This document shows positions 21,719 through 33,569 of a stretch of DNA of 64,000 nt, in pieces. Location of the stretch: positions 1,662,001 to 1,726,000 of the forward strand of contig JAOTOL010001603.1 in the NCBI GenBank assembly GCA_034440575.1. Direction: 5' to 3'. The notes under the pieces were generated by a model. It worked only from the letters and a program-made list of their open reading frames with translations. It did not search any database and was not told where the DNA came from. Source of the DNA: Imbricaverruca yamaguchii. Its lineage: Eukaryota; Arthropoda; Thecostraca; Neoverrucidae. How positions within the stretch are numbered: position 1 is the stretch's first letter; each line of letters begins with the position of its first letter. A program made the position numbers and the translations under genes.

Positions 21719-23017
21719 CTGGACTGTGGCGGGACTGTGGCAGACTGTGGCGGGACTGTGGCGGGACTGTGGCGGACTGTGGCGGACTGTGGCGGACTGT
21801 GGCGGACTGTGGCGGGACTGTGGCGGACTGTGGCGGGACTGTGGCGGACTGTGGCGGACTGTGGCGGACTGTGGCGGACTGTGGCGGGACTGTGGCGGAC
21901 TGTGGCGGGACTGTGGCGGACTGTGGCGGACTGTGGCGGACTGTGGCGGACTGTGGCGGGACTGTGGCGGACGTGCGGGACTGTGGCGGACTGTGGCGGA
22001 CTGTGGCGGACTGTGGCGGACTGTGGCGGGACTGTGGCGGGACTGTGGCGGACTGTGGTGGGACTGTGGCGGACTGTGGCGGACGGACTGTGGCGGGACT
22101 GTGGCGGACTGTGGCGGACTGTGGCAGACTGTGGCGGACTGTGGCCGGACTGTGGCTGGACTGTGGCGGGACTGTGGCGGACTGTGGTGGGATTGTGGCG
22201 GACTGTGGCGGACTATGGCGGGACTGTGGCGGACTGTGGCACTGGACTGTGGCGGGACTGTGGCGGACTGTGGTGGGACTGTGGCGGACTGTGGCGGACG
22301 GACTGTGGCGGGACTGTGGCGGACTGTGGCAGACTGTGGCGGGACTGTGGCGGACTGTGGCCGGACTGTGGCGGACTGGACTGTGGCGGGACTGTGGCGG
22401 ACTGTGGCGGACTGTGGCGGGACTGTGGCGGACTTTGGCGGACTGTGGCGGACTGTGGCGGGGACTGTGGCGGGACTGTGGCGGACTGTGGTGGGACTGT
22501 GGCGGACTGTGGCGGACGGACTGTGGCGGGACTGTGGCGGACTGTGGCGGACTGTGGCGGGACTGTGGCGGACTGTGGCCGGACTGTGGCGGACTGGACT
22601 GTGGCGGGACTGTGGCGGACTGTGGTGGGATTGTGGCGGACTGTGGCGGACTATGGCGGACTGTGGCGGACTGTGGCGGACTGTGGCGGACTGTGGCAGA
22701 CTGTGGTGGGACTGTGGCGGACTGTGGCGGACTGTGGCGGGACTGTGGCGGACTGTGGCGGACTGTGGCGGACTGTGGCGGACTGTGGCGGGACTGTGGC
22801 GGACTGTGGCGGACTGTGGCGGACTGTGGCGGGACTGTGGCGGACTGTGGCGGACTGTGGCGGACTGTGGCGGGGCTGTGGCGGACTGTGGCGGGACTGT
22901 GGCGGACTGTGGCGGACTGTGGCGGACTGTGGCGGGACTGTGGCGGGACTGTGGCGGACTGTGGCGGACTGTGGCGGGACTGTGGCGGGACTGTGGCGGA
23001 CTGTGGCGGACTGGGGC
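21719..23017. repeat. 10/11-bp TGTGGC array, about 1.3 kb, with higher-order units
   Basis: About 120 units of GGACTGTGGC (10 bp) or GGGACTGTGGC (11 bp). Rare markers recur about every 218 bp: GTGGTG at 22055, 22270 and 22488; CCGGACTG at 22361 and 22579; GATTGTGG at 22191 and 22629 (438 = 2 x 219). This indicates amplification of a larger block on top of the basic unit. Mixed 10/11-bp units leave three plus frames open for over 440 codons each; these are not genes. Confidence 0.97.
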
Positions 23018-23500
23018 GGGGCCCTCACAGGGTCAGGATGGATCAGGACGGTACAGGGTAGGCCAGGACCTAGATGAAACTAGAGCGGAACGTGATATGA
23101 CATCGTTGCGACTTGTGTCATTGCAGGACGGGGCAGCGAAGGCAATAGGTCTGGGCAGAATTGCGATAGGACATAGCGATACAGGATGTGACAGGACATG
23201 ACGATGCAAGATATGACAGGATGATGTGCTTAGGGAAGGACAGTCAGATGGGAGCAAGACAGGACAAACAAGGACAACACTGCGACTGGGAATGGTCTAA
23301 CAGGATAGCACAGGGCAGGGCAAAGTAAGACAGGATATCGCAGGGGAGGATATGGTCTAACAGGATATCACTAACGTCTTAAGGTCTAACAGGATAGTAT
23401 AGGACATGGTAAAACAGGGCGAGCTAGCATAGGACCGGGTAAAGTCTAGCAGGATAGCACTAAGGTCTTCCACTAAGCACTAAGGTCTCTCTCTCTCCCT
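23018..23500. repeat. Degenerate GGTCTAACAGGATAGCA-type repeats
   Basis: AGGTCTAACAGGATA, AGGATATCAC and CACTAAGGTCT strings recur irregularly over about 450 bp, followed by a short CT tract. Likely a decayed tandem repeat. Confidence 0.5.
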
Positions 23501-24187
23501 CTCTCGGTGGCGCGCCAGAGCGAGAGCAGCATGGCCAAAGCCCGGCGTATGACCCGGCCGCAGTATCCGCCGGAGAAAGCCCGCCAACGTCATGGCGCCA
23601 AGTTCCGGCCGCGGCCGCGCCAAACGCGGTTGGCGCGACGTCTGCGCTCTTGGCGCCCTATCTCACGTACAGCCGCGCCGGTAGTATATCACCGCACCTG
23701 CCAAGGCACCCCCACGCCTGTGGACATCCTCAAAACCATCCCACCACAGCTGTTGCAGCCGGTCGGGGGACGGGGCGAGCCGTCGCCGCCGTGACCTTCT
23801 TCCCGGCTGGAGTGAGCCCGCCCTGTCCTCGCTTCGCGACCTCCTCTGGTCCGCCGCACAGGTCGCCAAGGAGATCGTGTACCGACCACCAGGCCACGGC
23901 GGCGGCCGCAAAAACGCAGCCGGCACGTGCATGTCAACGAAGCGCCGTCCCGACGCCAAAAACACCCGAGTGGTGGTCGACCGGGCAAGCGGTGACTCGC
24001 AAAACGGCGATCTCTGCTGCCTGAAGAAGACGTACGAGCTGTGTAGTTTGTTAGGTGGCGCCCGCATGGCTTATTACACGGCCCGTACATGTGGCTCAGA
24101 TCGGCCGATATGACGCCACGAGACGGGACTCGTCGGACCGCCAGCGGAGCCCGGCAGGTCATGTTGTGAGGAGCGTCGAAGGCTCGG
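23501..24187. other. Unique CpG-rich segment, no gene recognised
   Basis: Short frames in all directions with no supporting motif. Confidence 0.35.
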
Positions 24188-24330
24188 TTTCGCTTATTGG
24201 TTGGTTCACGACACACTTTATGCACATTCCCATTTGCCGGTAGGCCGCGGGATTGGGATGTCCCTGAGCGGCGCTAGAGTCGAACCCGGGCCGTAGCCCG
24301 ACACCTTAACCACTGGCCGCGGGGCTCGGC
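24188..24330 (-). mobile_element. Mosaic tRNA-derived SINE-like element
   Basis: On the minus strand an A-box-like TGGTTAAGGTG (plus 24302-24312) and a B-box-like GGGTTCGACT (plus 24278-24287) lie 26 nt apart start to start, too close for a functional tRNA, so this is a deleted tRNA head. The element ends in GTGTCGTGAACCAACCAATAA, close to the tails of the SINE copies at 27837-27982 and 61717-61897. Only a weak 7-bp flanking repeat (GGCTCGG) was found, so the termini are uncertain. Confidence 0.5.
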
Positions 24331-24514
24331 GGAGAGCAGATACTGGCGGCGCCATGTCACCGTAATTGCCTTCCAAATAGTCGCAGGAAGGCAAGAGTGA
24401 CAGGATGTTCTGTTCCGTTCTGCATTAGGCGGGCGTTGACGTCCTGCGCACTTTAGACAGACACACATTCGACGAAGACACACACCGACACAATCCGATA
24501 TCACCGCGAGCCGA

Positions 24515-24896
24515 CAGCTTCTGACACCTCAGAGAGCTTCGAAAGCTCTGACGGCGTCCCACAGCGTCCGACGGCTTCAACAGATCCGACAGCTCTGATA
24601 ACTCCGGACAGTTTCGACAGCTTCAACAACGCCCGACAATTCCGGCAACTCTAACAGCTCCGATAGCTCCGACAACCCCGACAGATTCGAAAACTCAAGC
24701 AGCTTCCGACATATTCAGACAATTCCGACAGCTTCGACAGCACCGAAAACTCCAGCAGTTTCCGACATATTCCGACAGCTCCGACAGCTCCAACAGCACC
24801 GACAGTTACGACAGCTGCGACATATTCCGACAGCTCCGACAGCTCCAACAGCTCCGACAGCTCCGACAGCTCCGACAGCTCCGACAGCGTCCGGTG
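24515..24896. repeat. 9-10-bp AGCTCCGAC repeat, degenerate
   Basis: Old diverged units (TTCCGACAG, TCCGACAAC) pass rightward into a pure AGCTCCGAC run (about 24830-24890). Confidence 0.88.
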
Positions 24897-25130
24897 AGCT
24901 GATGCGGCTCGCGGCTGCCTGCGGCGGCGGCCGTCCTACCGCCGCACCTCCGCCCAGGTCAGAGCGATCTGGGTCAGAGACGTGCCCGCCGGCGGTCACC
25001 TAACGACGCGCCGTGGCGGCCAGCTAATGCGCGCCTGATCCTCAGACTATTGTAACGGCGCTCTCGGTCCTCCACCAACTGGGCCGGGCCAAGCTCGGTG
25101 CGCTTCGGTGGGTCGCGCGCAGCTTTTCGA
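24897..25130. other. Unique GC-rich spacer
   Basis: No feature seen. Confidence 0.35.
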
Positions 25131-25352
25131 GACTTCCCCGTGCACTACGGCGTCTCTAAATTGTGCGGTACATTACAGTTTCTTTAGATGTTGTGTATTA
25201 CAACTTCTTAGATGTTGCCGTCTACTAGAGCTTCTTGAGATGTGGCCGCGCACTACAGCTTCTTGAAATGTTGCCGTGCACTGCGACTTCCTGAGATATT
25301 GCCGTGCACTATAGCTTCTCGGAAAAGTGCCGTGCACTACGGCTCCTTCAGT
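25131..25352. repeat. 28-bp degenerate repeat, 7-8 copies
   Basis: TGTTGCCGTGCACTACAGCT+TCTTGAGA with roughly 20-30% divergence and one 24-bp unit. Confidence 0.88.
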
Positions 25353-26461
25353 AATGGGTGACATTCCTGCCTACGTCTCTGCATAGTGCCTCCAGAAGGA
25401 CAGTTTGTCTTATCCTTCCTCGGGGCGGCTCTGTTATCCGACGGCAAGTGCAGGATTCAGTTTTTTTATGCTGCGGTCACGTGGCCTTTTTATCTGGAAA
25501 AGCAACGATCAGTCTTTACCGTACAATCCGGGAGCAAATTGCCACACCACCTGTCGCGCCAGCAGCTGCATGTTAGCGACGTGCTTGTATTTAGTATAGG
25601 AGACGAGCGGGTTATGAATTGTCGGGTGTATAGATAGTATGACTATTGCCAAGCCAATTTAACTTCTTTAAACACTATGTTATCACTGGGTAGCCATTTG
25701 TCGGATGTATGAGGCATAATAGATACATGATGGATCGTACGGAAATAACCATGGAGTGCAAACATGCGCTCGAATGCGTTTCGCTTTCGTTTCAACTCTA
25801 ACCAACCTCAAGTTTCCTCTGCCCGTAACACAGTGAAGCATGAGATACTAAAATCTGGTTCCAACGATAAAACCGCACGTGATCCGAATACGCTGCACGT
25901 CGTATCGTGAATGGAGAATGTAGTATGGCAGATATACTGTAATGGCATGCTGTTCACTGTGAGATACGAGCTCTTGTTAGATTAGCTTTGTTATACGCTA
26001 ACTGTAACTTCCCTGGTAGCACGGCTTCACGTGTTACAGTTGCAGCCCCACTGGCGGTCTTCCACCACTTTGTTTTCGTGTCTTTCACCACTATTTTTAG
26101 TATCTTTCACCACTATGTTTTAGTGACGTATTTCGTGCAGCAATGCAGACGAAAATAGTTTTCTCGCACGAAAACAGAGGAAAAATGCTGTTGGCAGCAT
26201 CCGGCTACCTACATCGGCAGCACACAGCCAGCAAACCTACACCGATCACTCGATCGTGATCTACCGGAGGCCTGTCTTGCAGGGGTGCACCGGGTGCGTC
26301 TGCTACGCCCGTCCTCCCGCTCCATACATGCAGGTCACGTTTGGACTGCACTGTTCTTCAACACTTCACCTGTGTTGCCGAGCTGACCGCAGGACACGAG
26401 ACCGCAGCCGTCTGCACGTCAACACGAGCCACACTCCCGCATCACAGCTCGGTCCAGCTGC
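25353..26461. other. Unique AT-richer segment, no gene recognised
   Basis: Mixed-complexity sequence; a direct duplication TCTTTCACCACTATKTTT occurs at about 26080-26120. No gene supported. Confidence 0.35.
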
Positions 26462-26614
26462 AACGGCCGCCGCTACGCCCGCCGCTACGGCCGCCGCTAC
26501 GCCCGCCACTACGGCAGCCGCTACGCCCGTCGCTACGCCCGCCGCTACGGTCGCCGCTACGGCCGCCGCTACGCCCACCGCTATACCCGCCGTTACGCCC
26601 GCCGCTACGGTCGC
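26462..26614. repeat. 12-bp GCCGCTACGCCC repeat
   Basis: About 12-13 units with T/G variants. The 12-bp period yields Ala/Thr/Pro peptide repeats. Confidence 0.93.
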
Positions 26615-27820
26615 CTCGTTTCGCCGACGCAAAAGCTCAACCGCACAGCGGAGCTCGCCGGGCCGAATTTATCACAACAGAGCGGGCCGTAACTCTCCGG
26701 AACGGCGTGCCGCGGGCCGCGGACCGCGGGCGGCGCGGGCGCTCCTATCGCGCGCCAGCGTGGCCGACGGTCACTTGGTGCTCAGCGGGCGACTGCCTCT
26801 CATGACACCGATAGCAACGGCGCCCGAGGGTCACAGCGCGCCGCTCGCTGGAGCCGTAACTGCGCTGATGTTAGCCGCCGCCCTCTGTCCGCGCCCACGG
26901 AGGTGGGGGGGGGGGGGGGTAGTGGCGACGGGCGACGGCGTGCTGTAAATATGACGCTCCTGCTGAACTACTACCAGACTGACATAGTTGCGAGCGCAGG
27001 CGCCAACTGTTCAATGTGCAAAAGTAGACCACACTTTTCGTTTCATAATGGCATTCGGATTAGTAGCGGATGAGTGCGAAGCATATTCATCAAGACGATG
27101 TGGTTGGAAGCGGTCGTAAAGAGGGAAAATATGTGGGATGTAGCACGTAATGGTCTGGCGACGTCGGCTGTTTGTGTGCCAGTGAGTACTGCGGGGTCAC
27201 GATTGCCGAGATAGCAACATCAAATGCCTTGGAATCGCAGAGTCTGCATCGCCGGACGGGCTCATAAATCACCGCGGAATCACAGAGACGGCACCCCTGA
27301 CAGCTGAAACGCAATACCAACACCGGGGTGTGATCTTCTCACATCGATTACTCCAGAAAAAATAAGTCAGGAATGTGGAAAAAGTCGGCGAAATACCAAC
27401 GATGAGATACTTGTAAGCATACAAGCGCTACATAGTTGCAACAGAGTTCGCTTACTACATCAGCTTCCTCTCGTTCTTATCTGATCTTGGCCGTCCTGTT
27501 GTATGCAGTGTTCACTCTGTCAGTGTCCCGCCAACTTAGGCGTCCAGCTGGCACTGGGAGAGCTCAGCCGGTCAAATGTGGCGCGCTGAAGCGCCTGCCT
27601 CAATGCGATTGAGATTGGGCGTCGCCTCCACTTCGCTGATCAGTGCAAACGGCGCCAGTGTGAAGAGTTATCGCTCCCAGCTCTGTGCTCGATCGCATCG
27701 AATAAAAATCACAGCACGCGGGTCATAGATGTACGTTGCAATAAAGCTCGCAGAAGGTCGTCAAGGCTTCCAAAAGCCAAGGTGGACGGTGACGACACGT
27801 TCGAAGTTGGACGTGCCATT
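26615..27820. other. Unique segment, no gene recognised
   Basis: Includes a G-run at about 26907-26921. No coding or RNA feature supported before the SINE. Confidence 0.35.
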
Positions 27821-27998
27821 AATCGGAACAGTACGGGGACGAGTGGCCCAGGGGTAAATTGCTCGTCTCACAATCGAAAGGTTGTGGTCGGTCCCTGTGC
27901 CTTTCGCCCGCGACCAATCGGCGTGAGAGATTGGCAACGCTACATGACTTAACGGTCGACGTGTCGTAAACCAATAACCAACAATCGGAACAGTACGG
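27821..27998 (+). mobile_element. tRNA-Val-like SINE with perfect 16-bp TSD
   Basis: The direct repeat AATCGGAACAGTACGG at 27821-27836 and 27983-27998 flanks a 146-bp element. Its head is tRNA-like: an A box TGGCCCAGGGG, an anticodon loop CTCACAA (anticodon CAC, valine) followed by TCGAAAGG, and a degenerate B box. The body has CCAATC..GATTGG around GGCGTGAGA, a 6-bp stem, and the tail ends GTGTCGTAAACCAATAACCAA. The same head, hairpin and tail recur on the minus strand at 61717-61897, which proves a dispersed family. A perfect duplication means the insertion is fairly young. The LINE partner is unknown. Confidence 0.85.
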
Positions 27999-28125
27999 AT
28001 TGATCATCCAACATCCCTAAGCTGGCAGCGATGCGCATTGGTATACGGGTGTGAGGAAGCACTGGGGCGAAACATCATTGACCGTTGGTCAGGTGGTTCG
28101 TGGAGCTCACGGAGCCGGATTCTGC

Positions 28126-28435
28126 GCCACCGGACGTTGTTCCACCGGACGTTGAGCCACCGGACGTTGTGCCACCGGACGTTGTTCCACCGGACGTTGT
28201 TCCACCGGACGTTGTTCCACCGGACGTTGTGCCACCGGACGTTGTTCCACCGGACGTTGTTCCACCGGACGTTGTTCCACCGGACGTTGAGCCACCGGAC
28301 GTTGAGCCACCGGACGTTGTGCCACCGGACGTTGAGCCACCGGACGTTGTGTCACCGGACGCTGTGCCACCCGGACGTCGTGCGACCGGACGTTGTGCCA
28401 CCGGACGTTGTCACCGGACGTTGTGTCACCCGGAC
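28126..28435. repeat. 15-bp minisatellite, about 20 copies
   Basis: GCCACCGGACGTTGT / TCCACCGGACGTTGT. The 15-bp period is five codons, giving PDVVP and HRTLF peptides in different frames. Confidence 0.96.
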
Positions 28436-28607
28436 CCTATGACACACCGGTGGCTCCGCGAACCAGTCACTTCTGTAGCCAGGTCGAGGTGTGACGTCAG
28501 TTCCGGTATCGAGCCAGCGGCGCGGCAGGGCGGCAGGGCGCGCCAAATATGTCGCCGACAGGCTACTTGGCGCAGGTCATAGTGTGGCCTGCGCTGACCG
28601 GCTACTA

Positions 28608-28890
28608 GTGTGGCGGATACCGCTCAGTGTGGCGGATACCGCCCGGTGTGGCGGATACCGCTCATTGTGGCGGATACCGCTCAGTGTGGCGGATACCGCC
28701 CGGTGTGGCGGATACCGCCCGGTGTGGCGGATACCGCCAAATGTGGCGGATACCGCTCAGTGTGGCGGATACCGCCCGGTGTAGCGGATACCGCCCGGTG
28801 TGGCGGATACCGCCCAGTGTGGCGGATACCGCCCGGTGTGGCGGATACCGCCCGGTGTGGCGGATACCACCCGGTGTGGCGGATACGCCG
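28608..28890. repeat. 19-bp minisatellite, about 15 copies
   Basis: GTGTGGCGGATACCGCCCG with CTCA or CAAA variants at the unit end. Contains GCGGATACCGC, a short palindrome. Confidence 0.96.
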
Positions 28891-29652
28891 CCAGATGTCT
28901 TTCTCCTCGTCCTGCCGACCTGTGGAGCGACACTGGGGAGCGGGGTCGAACGTCCGAGCGGAGGAGGGAGGCGCAGCGAGACCGGCCGCGCGCCTGGGCG
29001 ACCGTGTGCACGCAGAGAGGTGAATGTCAGCGAGCGAGAAGAGCCGCAGGCGTCCTCTGGAAGGCGCACGCCGGTCGTCTCGGCTTCGGCTCGCCGGGGC
29101 GGGCGACCCGCACTTCCGCCGCCGCCAGACGGGACGCTTTCGCCCCGCCAAATCCTCGCGTTCCAACCTCTGCTACCCGGACCTGCAGCGGTTTGCCGGC
29201 GCTCGGGTGGGGGGCATACGGCTGGCTGGAGACTCGCCGGCCGGACGGCGGCCGCTGCTGGCCAAAGCCCGGTCCATGGGTGCAACGAATCTCGGGTTTA
29301 TTTCTCAGCGAGGAGGGACCCCTCCCCTCCCACCACCTCCTCGCCTCGCACGCCGAATCTCATGCTGTCGGACGTGCATGCGCTGACTTATAATGAGCTC
29401 AGTACATGGCGTAAGTGGTGGTCGCCTAGTCGTACCAGCGGACGTAGACGAGCCGATTGGCATCTCACAAGCGCCGTACCGACGCTCTGTACACAGCCAT
29501 ACATTATCTCGCCGTCGTAGATTGCACGCTACAAGGAGACGCCGGTCGGTGTGAAAGACGGTGCGAGCTGCCAGAACGGTTGAAGGTCCATCGGAGCCCT
29601 TCGACAGCGATAGGTGGCGCCTGATGCTCGCCAGGACATCAACTGGGGTCCT
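28891..29652. other. Unique CpG-rich segment, no gene recognised
   Basis: 28900-29280 is CpG-dense. Open frames entering from the neighbouring array have no family resemblance. Confidence 0.35.
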
Positions 29653-29759
29653 CTCGCCACACACTAGACCATCTTGTCCCCTCGCCACACACTAGACCAT
29701 CTTGCACCCTCGCCACACACTAGACCATCTTGCCCCTCGCCACACACTAGACCATCTTG
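29653..29759. repeat. 27-28-bp repeat, 3.9 copies
   Basis: CTCGCCACACACTAGACCAT+CTTGCCCC, essentially identical between copies apart from the 1-bp length change. Confidence 0.95.
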
Positions 29760-30529
29760 AGGACTAAAGCATGGCCTCCACCAAAGCTCTTCCGAACACG
29801 GAGATGTTCTGCACCTACTCCGCCTGTGGTACCTTGAAGATCGCATGCATTCAGACGCACACACACACACACACTTTAACGTGATAATTCCCTGGACGTA
29901 GATATACTTGCTCTATCCGTGCTTTAGAAATACGCTGGCTTCAAAGGCGGCGCAACGTATCTTTACGGTGCGACAGGCGTACAACGCGCCCCACTTCCAC
30001 CTTCTCACCTTTAGGCCTAGCAGACGACATTTGTCGTTGTGTTCACGAGAGCAGAATTGAGCGTCGCCACGCTCTCTTTAACGTCGCTTGTTCGTACGTT
30101 TACTGAGTGTTTCACGACGCACTGTGTGCACTATGGCGATTAATGGCTCCCGGCTTTTCGCCTGTAGGTCGTGGGGTTCGGTCACGTGTGGTGTGAGTGG
30201 TGAACCTGGGAGCTTCGTGTCCGAAGTAGAACATTCCATTTACTCGGCCACCCCGCCTCTCGTTGGCTTCGTGTGTCCGGCTGAGTTGCACAGGCCTTGA
30301 GCGCCGACCACCCACCGGCCGGCCATTCCCGTCAGGTGGCAGGGTCCGCCGGGTGCTTCCACTTGGAAAGTGTGGGGCAGAAGCGGCTTCGCAGAAGCGC
30401 CGCCGGAGCAGTGGCGCTCTGCGCGGCGACGGAGAGTCACGGTGAAATCCCGCGCACATGTCTCGAATTCCGCTCCGTAATACCGAGCCATGGACAACCA
30501 TGGACAATGGCCATGGACAAGCCTGAGAA

Positions 30530-30530
<1 letters not shown>
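29760..30530. other. Unique segment; short CA run
   Basis: A (CA)n run at about 29859-29874. Position about 30140-30190 has a faint tRNA-like arrangement (see rejected items). No gene. Confidence 0.35.
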
Positions 30531-30612
<82 letters not shown>

Positions 30613-30658
30613 AGAGAGAGAAAGAAAGAGGTGGGAGAGAGAGAGAGAGGGAGAGAGG
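30531..30658. repeat. (GA)n microsatellite
   Basis: Pure GA for about 75 bp, then GGTGGGAGAGAG interruptions. Confidence 0.97.
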
Positions 30659-30945
30659 GGGTGATACAACCCAGCATCACAGCATGCAATGCCGCACCCA
30701 ACCGCTGCATTACAGCCACATGGGAAGGGGGAGGTGCACATTATCGCTAATGCATCACTGATGCGCCATTAGGAGCGCCATTGACTTGCCACGTGGCATC
30801 CGGATTCTGTGCGGGCGCTTGCCCAACTGAGGTGGGAGAGCCCACCCTGGACTATCCCCGCACCCGCCTCCACGGCTGCGGTGCGGGGATAGTCCGGCTA
30901 CTGCGAAGCGGTGGGCTCGCTGCGGGCTCACTCAGGTCAGAACCA

Positions 30946-31304
30946 CTGCACCTGCTGACCTGCCACGGCCATCTGGTGGCGGAAGAGGCGAGAGCCGCTG
31001 CACCTGCCGACCCGCCACGGCCGTCTGGTGGCGGAAGAGGCGAGAGCCGCTGCACCTGCCGACCCGCCACGGCCGTCTGGTGGCGGAAGAGGCGAGAGCC
31101 GCTGCACCTGCTGACCCGCCACGGCCGTCTGATGGCGGAAGAGGCGAGAGCCGCTGCACCTGCCGACCCGCCACGGCCGTCTGGTGGCGGAAGAGGCGAG
31201 AGCCGCTGCACCTGCCGACCTGCCACGGCCATCTGGTGGCGGAAGAGGCGAGAGCCGCTGCACCTGCCGACCTGCCACGGCCACTGGACGGCGGAAGAGG
31301 CGAG
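30946..31304. repeat. 52-bp minisatellite, about 6.9 copies
   Basis: Landmark GACCYGCCACGGCC recurs at 30957, 31009 and 31061 and onward with exact 52-bp spacing; each unit also has GGCGGAAGAGGCGAGAGCCG. High identity. Confidence 0.96.
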
Positions 31305-31888
31305 ATCGCACCGACGAGCGGGACGGGTAGAAAGACGCCGTCGGTCGGCGGCGACGTCATCTCGACGAACTCAGACCGTCGACGCGAGCCCGTCGTGTGC
31401 CGCGGTGACGTCACGATCGCTGCGACGTCGAGAGAGCGCCACGCTGAGTGCAGCAGCCGAGCCGGAAGCCGCAGCCGGAAGGCGGCCGGAAGCCGGCGCT
31501 GTGACGCGCCGCGAGGCCGTCCCGCCGGCCGGCCGGCCGCGTCGGCGTCGACCCGGCGCCAGATCGGCACGCGATGTCGACGGACGGAAGGTGCGCGCCG
31601 TGGATAGCGCGCCGACGGGCCGGCGCGCTCTCTCTTGTTTCGGTCATCGAGCGGCGCCCCAGACGGCAGCCGAGCCGATAACAGGACCGACAACGGCGGT
31701 GGGCACGATTAACGCGGCGTGACAACGGGAGGTGTGAGACAAGACAATGGAGAGAGAGGCTGCCCGCGGGAAGCTGGAGCTATCTGAGGTGGGCCGCGGC
31801 CCGCGAGACGGGACGGCGGCTACGTGGCTACCGATCGGACAAGACTAAACACGACGCGAGGTGTCGTAACACCGCGCGGTATGAGAGG
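31305..31888. other. CpG-rich unique segment with one CRE
   Basis: A perfect TGACGTCA at 31406-31413 in CpG-rich sequence. No gene recognised. Confidence 0.35.
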
Positions 31889-32052
31889 ATGGCGGGCACA
31901 CGTGGCGGGCACAAGTGGCGGGTACACGTGGCGGGTACAAGTGGCGGGCACACGTGGTGGGAACACGTGGCGGGCACACGTGGCCGGCACACGTGACGGG
32001 CACACGTGGCGGGAACACGTGGCGGGTACAAGTGGCGGGCACACGTGGCGGG
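31889..32052. repeat. 13-bp minisatellite, about 12.6 copies
   Basis: CACGTGGCGGGCA with ACAAGTGGCGGGT and GGGAACACGTGG variants; many units carry a CACGTG E-box. Confidence 0.95.
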
Positions 32053-32075
32053 CTGGCCGTGTGGAGGACGACGTG

Positions 32076-32452
32076 CGGACCCGGCCCCGTACGCCCGGCT
32101 GTCCCCAGCTGAGGACCCTGCCCCAGGCACCCGGCTATCCCCAGCTGAGGACCCTGCCCCATACGCCCGGCTATCCCCAGCTGAGGACCCTGCCCCAGGC
32201 ACCCGGCCGTCCCCAGCTGAGGACCCTGCCCCAGGCACCCGGCTATCCCCAGCTGAGGACCCTGCCCCAGGCACCCGGCCGTCCCCAGCTGAGGACCCGG
32301 CCCCGTACGCCCGGCTATCCCCAGCTGAGGACCCTGCCCCAGGCACCCGGCCGTCCCCAGCTGAGGACCCGGCCCCGTACGCCCGGCTATCCCCAGCTGA
32401 GGACCCTGCCCCAGGCACCCGGCCGTCCCCAGCTGAGGACCCGGCTCCGGAC
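32076..32452. repeat. 36-bp minisatellite, about 10.4 copies
   Basis: CGGCTATCCCCAGCTGAGGA+CCCTGCCCCAGGCACC. Two unit types (AGGCACC versus the TACGCCC ending) are intermixed. The 12-codon period leaves all frames open. Confidence 0.97.
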
Positions 32453-32548
32453 GCCCCGCCAGCCAGCCAGAGGGACACGCCCGATCTCTCCACTGTAAAG
32501 AGCTGGCGGCGGCGACTCGGCCTCGCACCGCCGTCCGGCGATCCGGCC

Positions 32549-32830
32549 AGCCGTGGCCGGTCAGCTGTGGCCGGTCAGCTGTGGCCGGTCAGCCGTGGCC
32601 GGTCAGCTGTGGCCGGTCAGCTGTGGCCGGTCAGCTGTGGCCGGCCGGCTGTGACCGGTCAGCTGTGGCCGGTCAGCTGTGGCCGGTCAGCTGTGGCCGG
32701 TCAGCTGTGGCCGGTGATCCCTGTGGCCGGTCAGCTGTGACCGGTCAGCTGTGGCCGGTCAGCTGTGACCGGTCAGCTGTGGCCGGTCAGCTGTGGCCGG
32801 TGATCCCTGTGGCCGGTTGGCCGTGACTGG
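32549..32830. repeat. 14-bp minisatellite, about 20 copies
   Basis: GGCCGGTCAGCTGT, interrupted twice by GGCCGGTGATCCCTGT (about 32710 and 32800). Confidence 0.96.
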
Positions 32831-33094
32831 TGAACCCTGCGGCCGGGATCCAGGCGTCCCTTACATTTATCAAGGTGTACTGGACATATTTATCTCTCGG
32901 AACTTGAAGAATGCTACTCGCGAAAAATCAAGAACACGCCTTGTCATATTGTACCTCAGTAGAACCGTGCCAAGCGGAGTGGTTTTGACACGTTTAGCTG
33001 TTCAGTGCATTTTTTCTGCTTATACAAACATCTTTGGTCAGCGGTAGTGGCAGTATCTGCGGTTTCTATCATCCGCTGTTGCCTTGCAGTCTCT

Positions 33095-33253
33095 TCAGGT
33101 CTCGTCAGGTCAGGTCAGGTCAGGTCAAATTAGGCCAGGTCAGGTCAGATTAGGCCAGGTCTCTCCTGATCAGGCCAGGTCAGGTCAGGTATGATATGGT
33201 CTGGTCAGGTCTAGTCGGGTCTGATCAGACTTGGTCAGGTCTGGTCAGGTCAG
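33095..33253. repeat. 5-bp CAGGT repeat with TCTGGT variants
   Basis: A GTCAGGTCAGGTCAGGTCAG core, degenerating into GGTCTGGTCAGGTCTA. Confidence 0.9.
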
Positions 33254-33569
33254 TGGTCCGGTGTCAGCCTCGGCAAGGATGGCCGCAGACCAGGTCACGG
33301 CCTACCCCAGACCAGGTCACGGCCGTGTTCGTCAGAGCAGACCAGGGCGCTACACCGACCCCTCCGCTACCCGGCCACCGTCTCAAAGTCAAGTCTACGC
33401 CGCGCCTCGCCTCATCAGCAGACTCGCCGACTCGCATTTCACGCCAGCTTATCTGAAGCGAGGCACGCGGCCTTGTTTATCGTGTACTTCGTCGCCGCTG
33501 GCGTCGACACCTGTTGCCGTCTGGCTGCCGGCACCTGCACCCGAACCATCTATCGCATATTCAGCCCCT
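33254..33569. other. Unique spacer, no gene recognised
   Basis: Contains a short direct duplication of CAGACCAGGTCACGGCC at 33290-33325. Confidence 0.4.

Noticed and set aside
30130..30195. tRNA-like string (TTTTCGCCTGTAGGTCGTGG then GGTTCGGTCA)
   Set aside because: B-box-like sequence only; no acceptor or D-arm pairing and no A box at correct spacing. At most a decayed SINE fragment.
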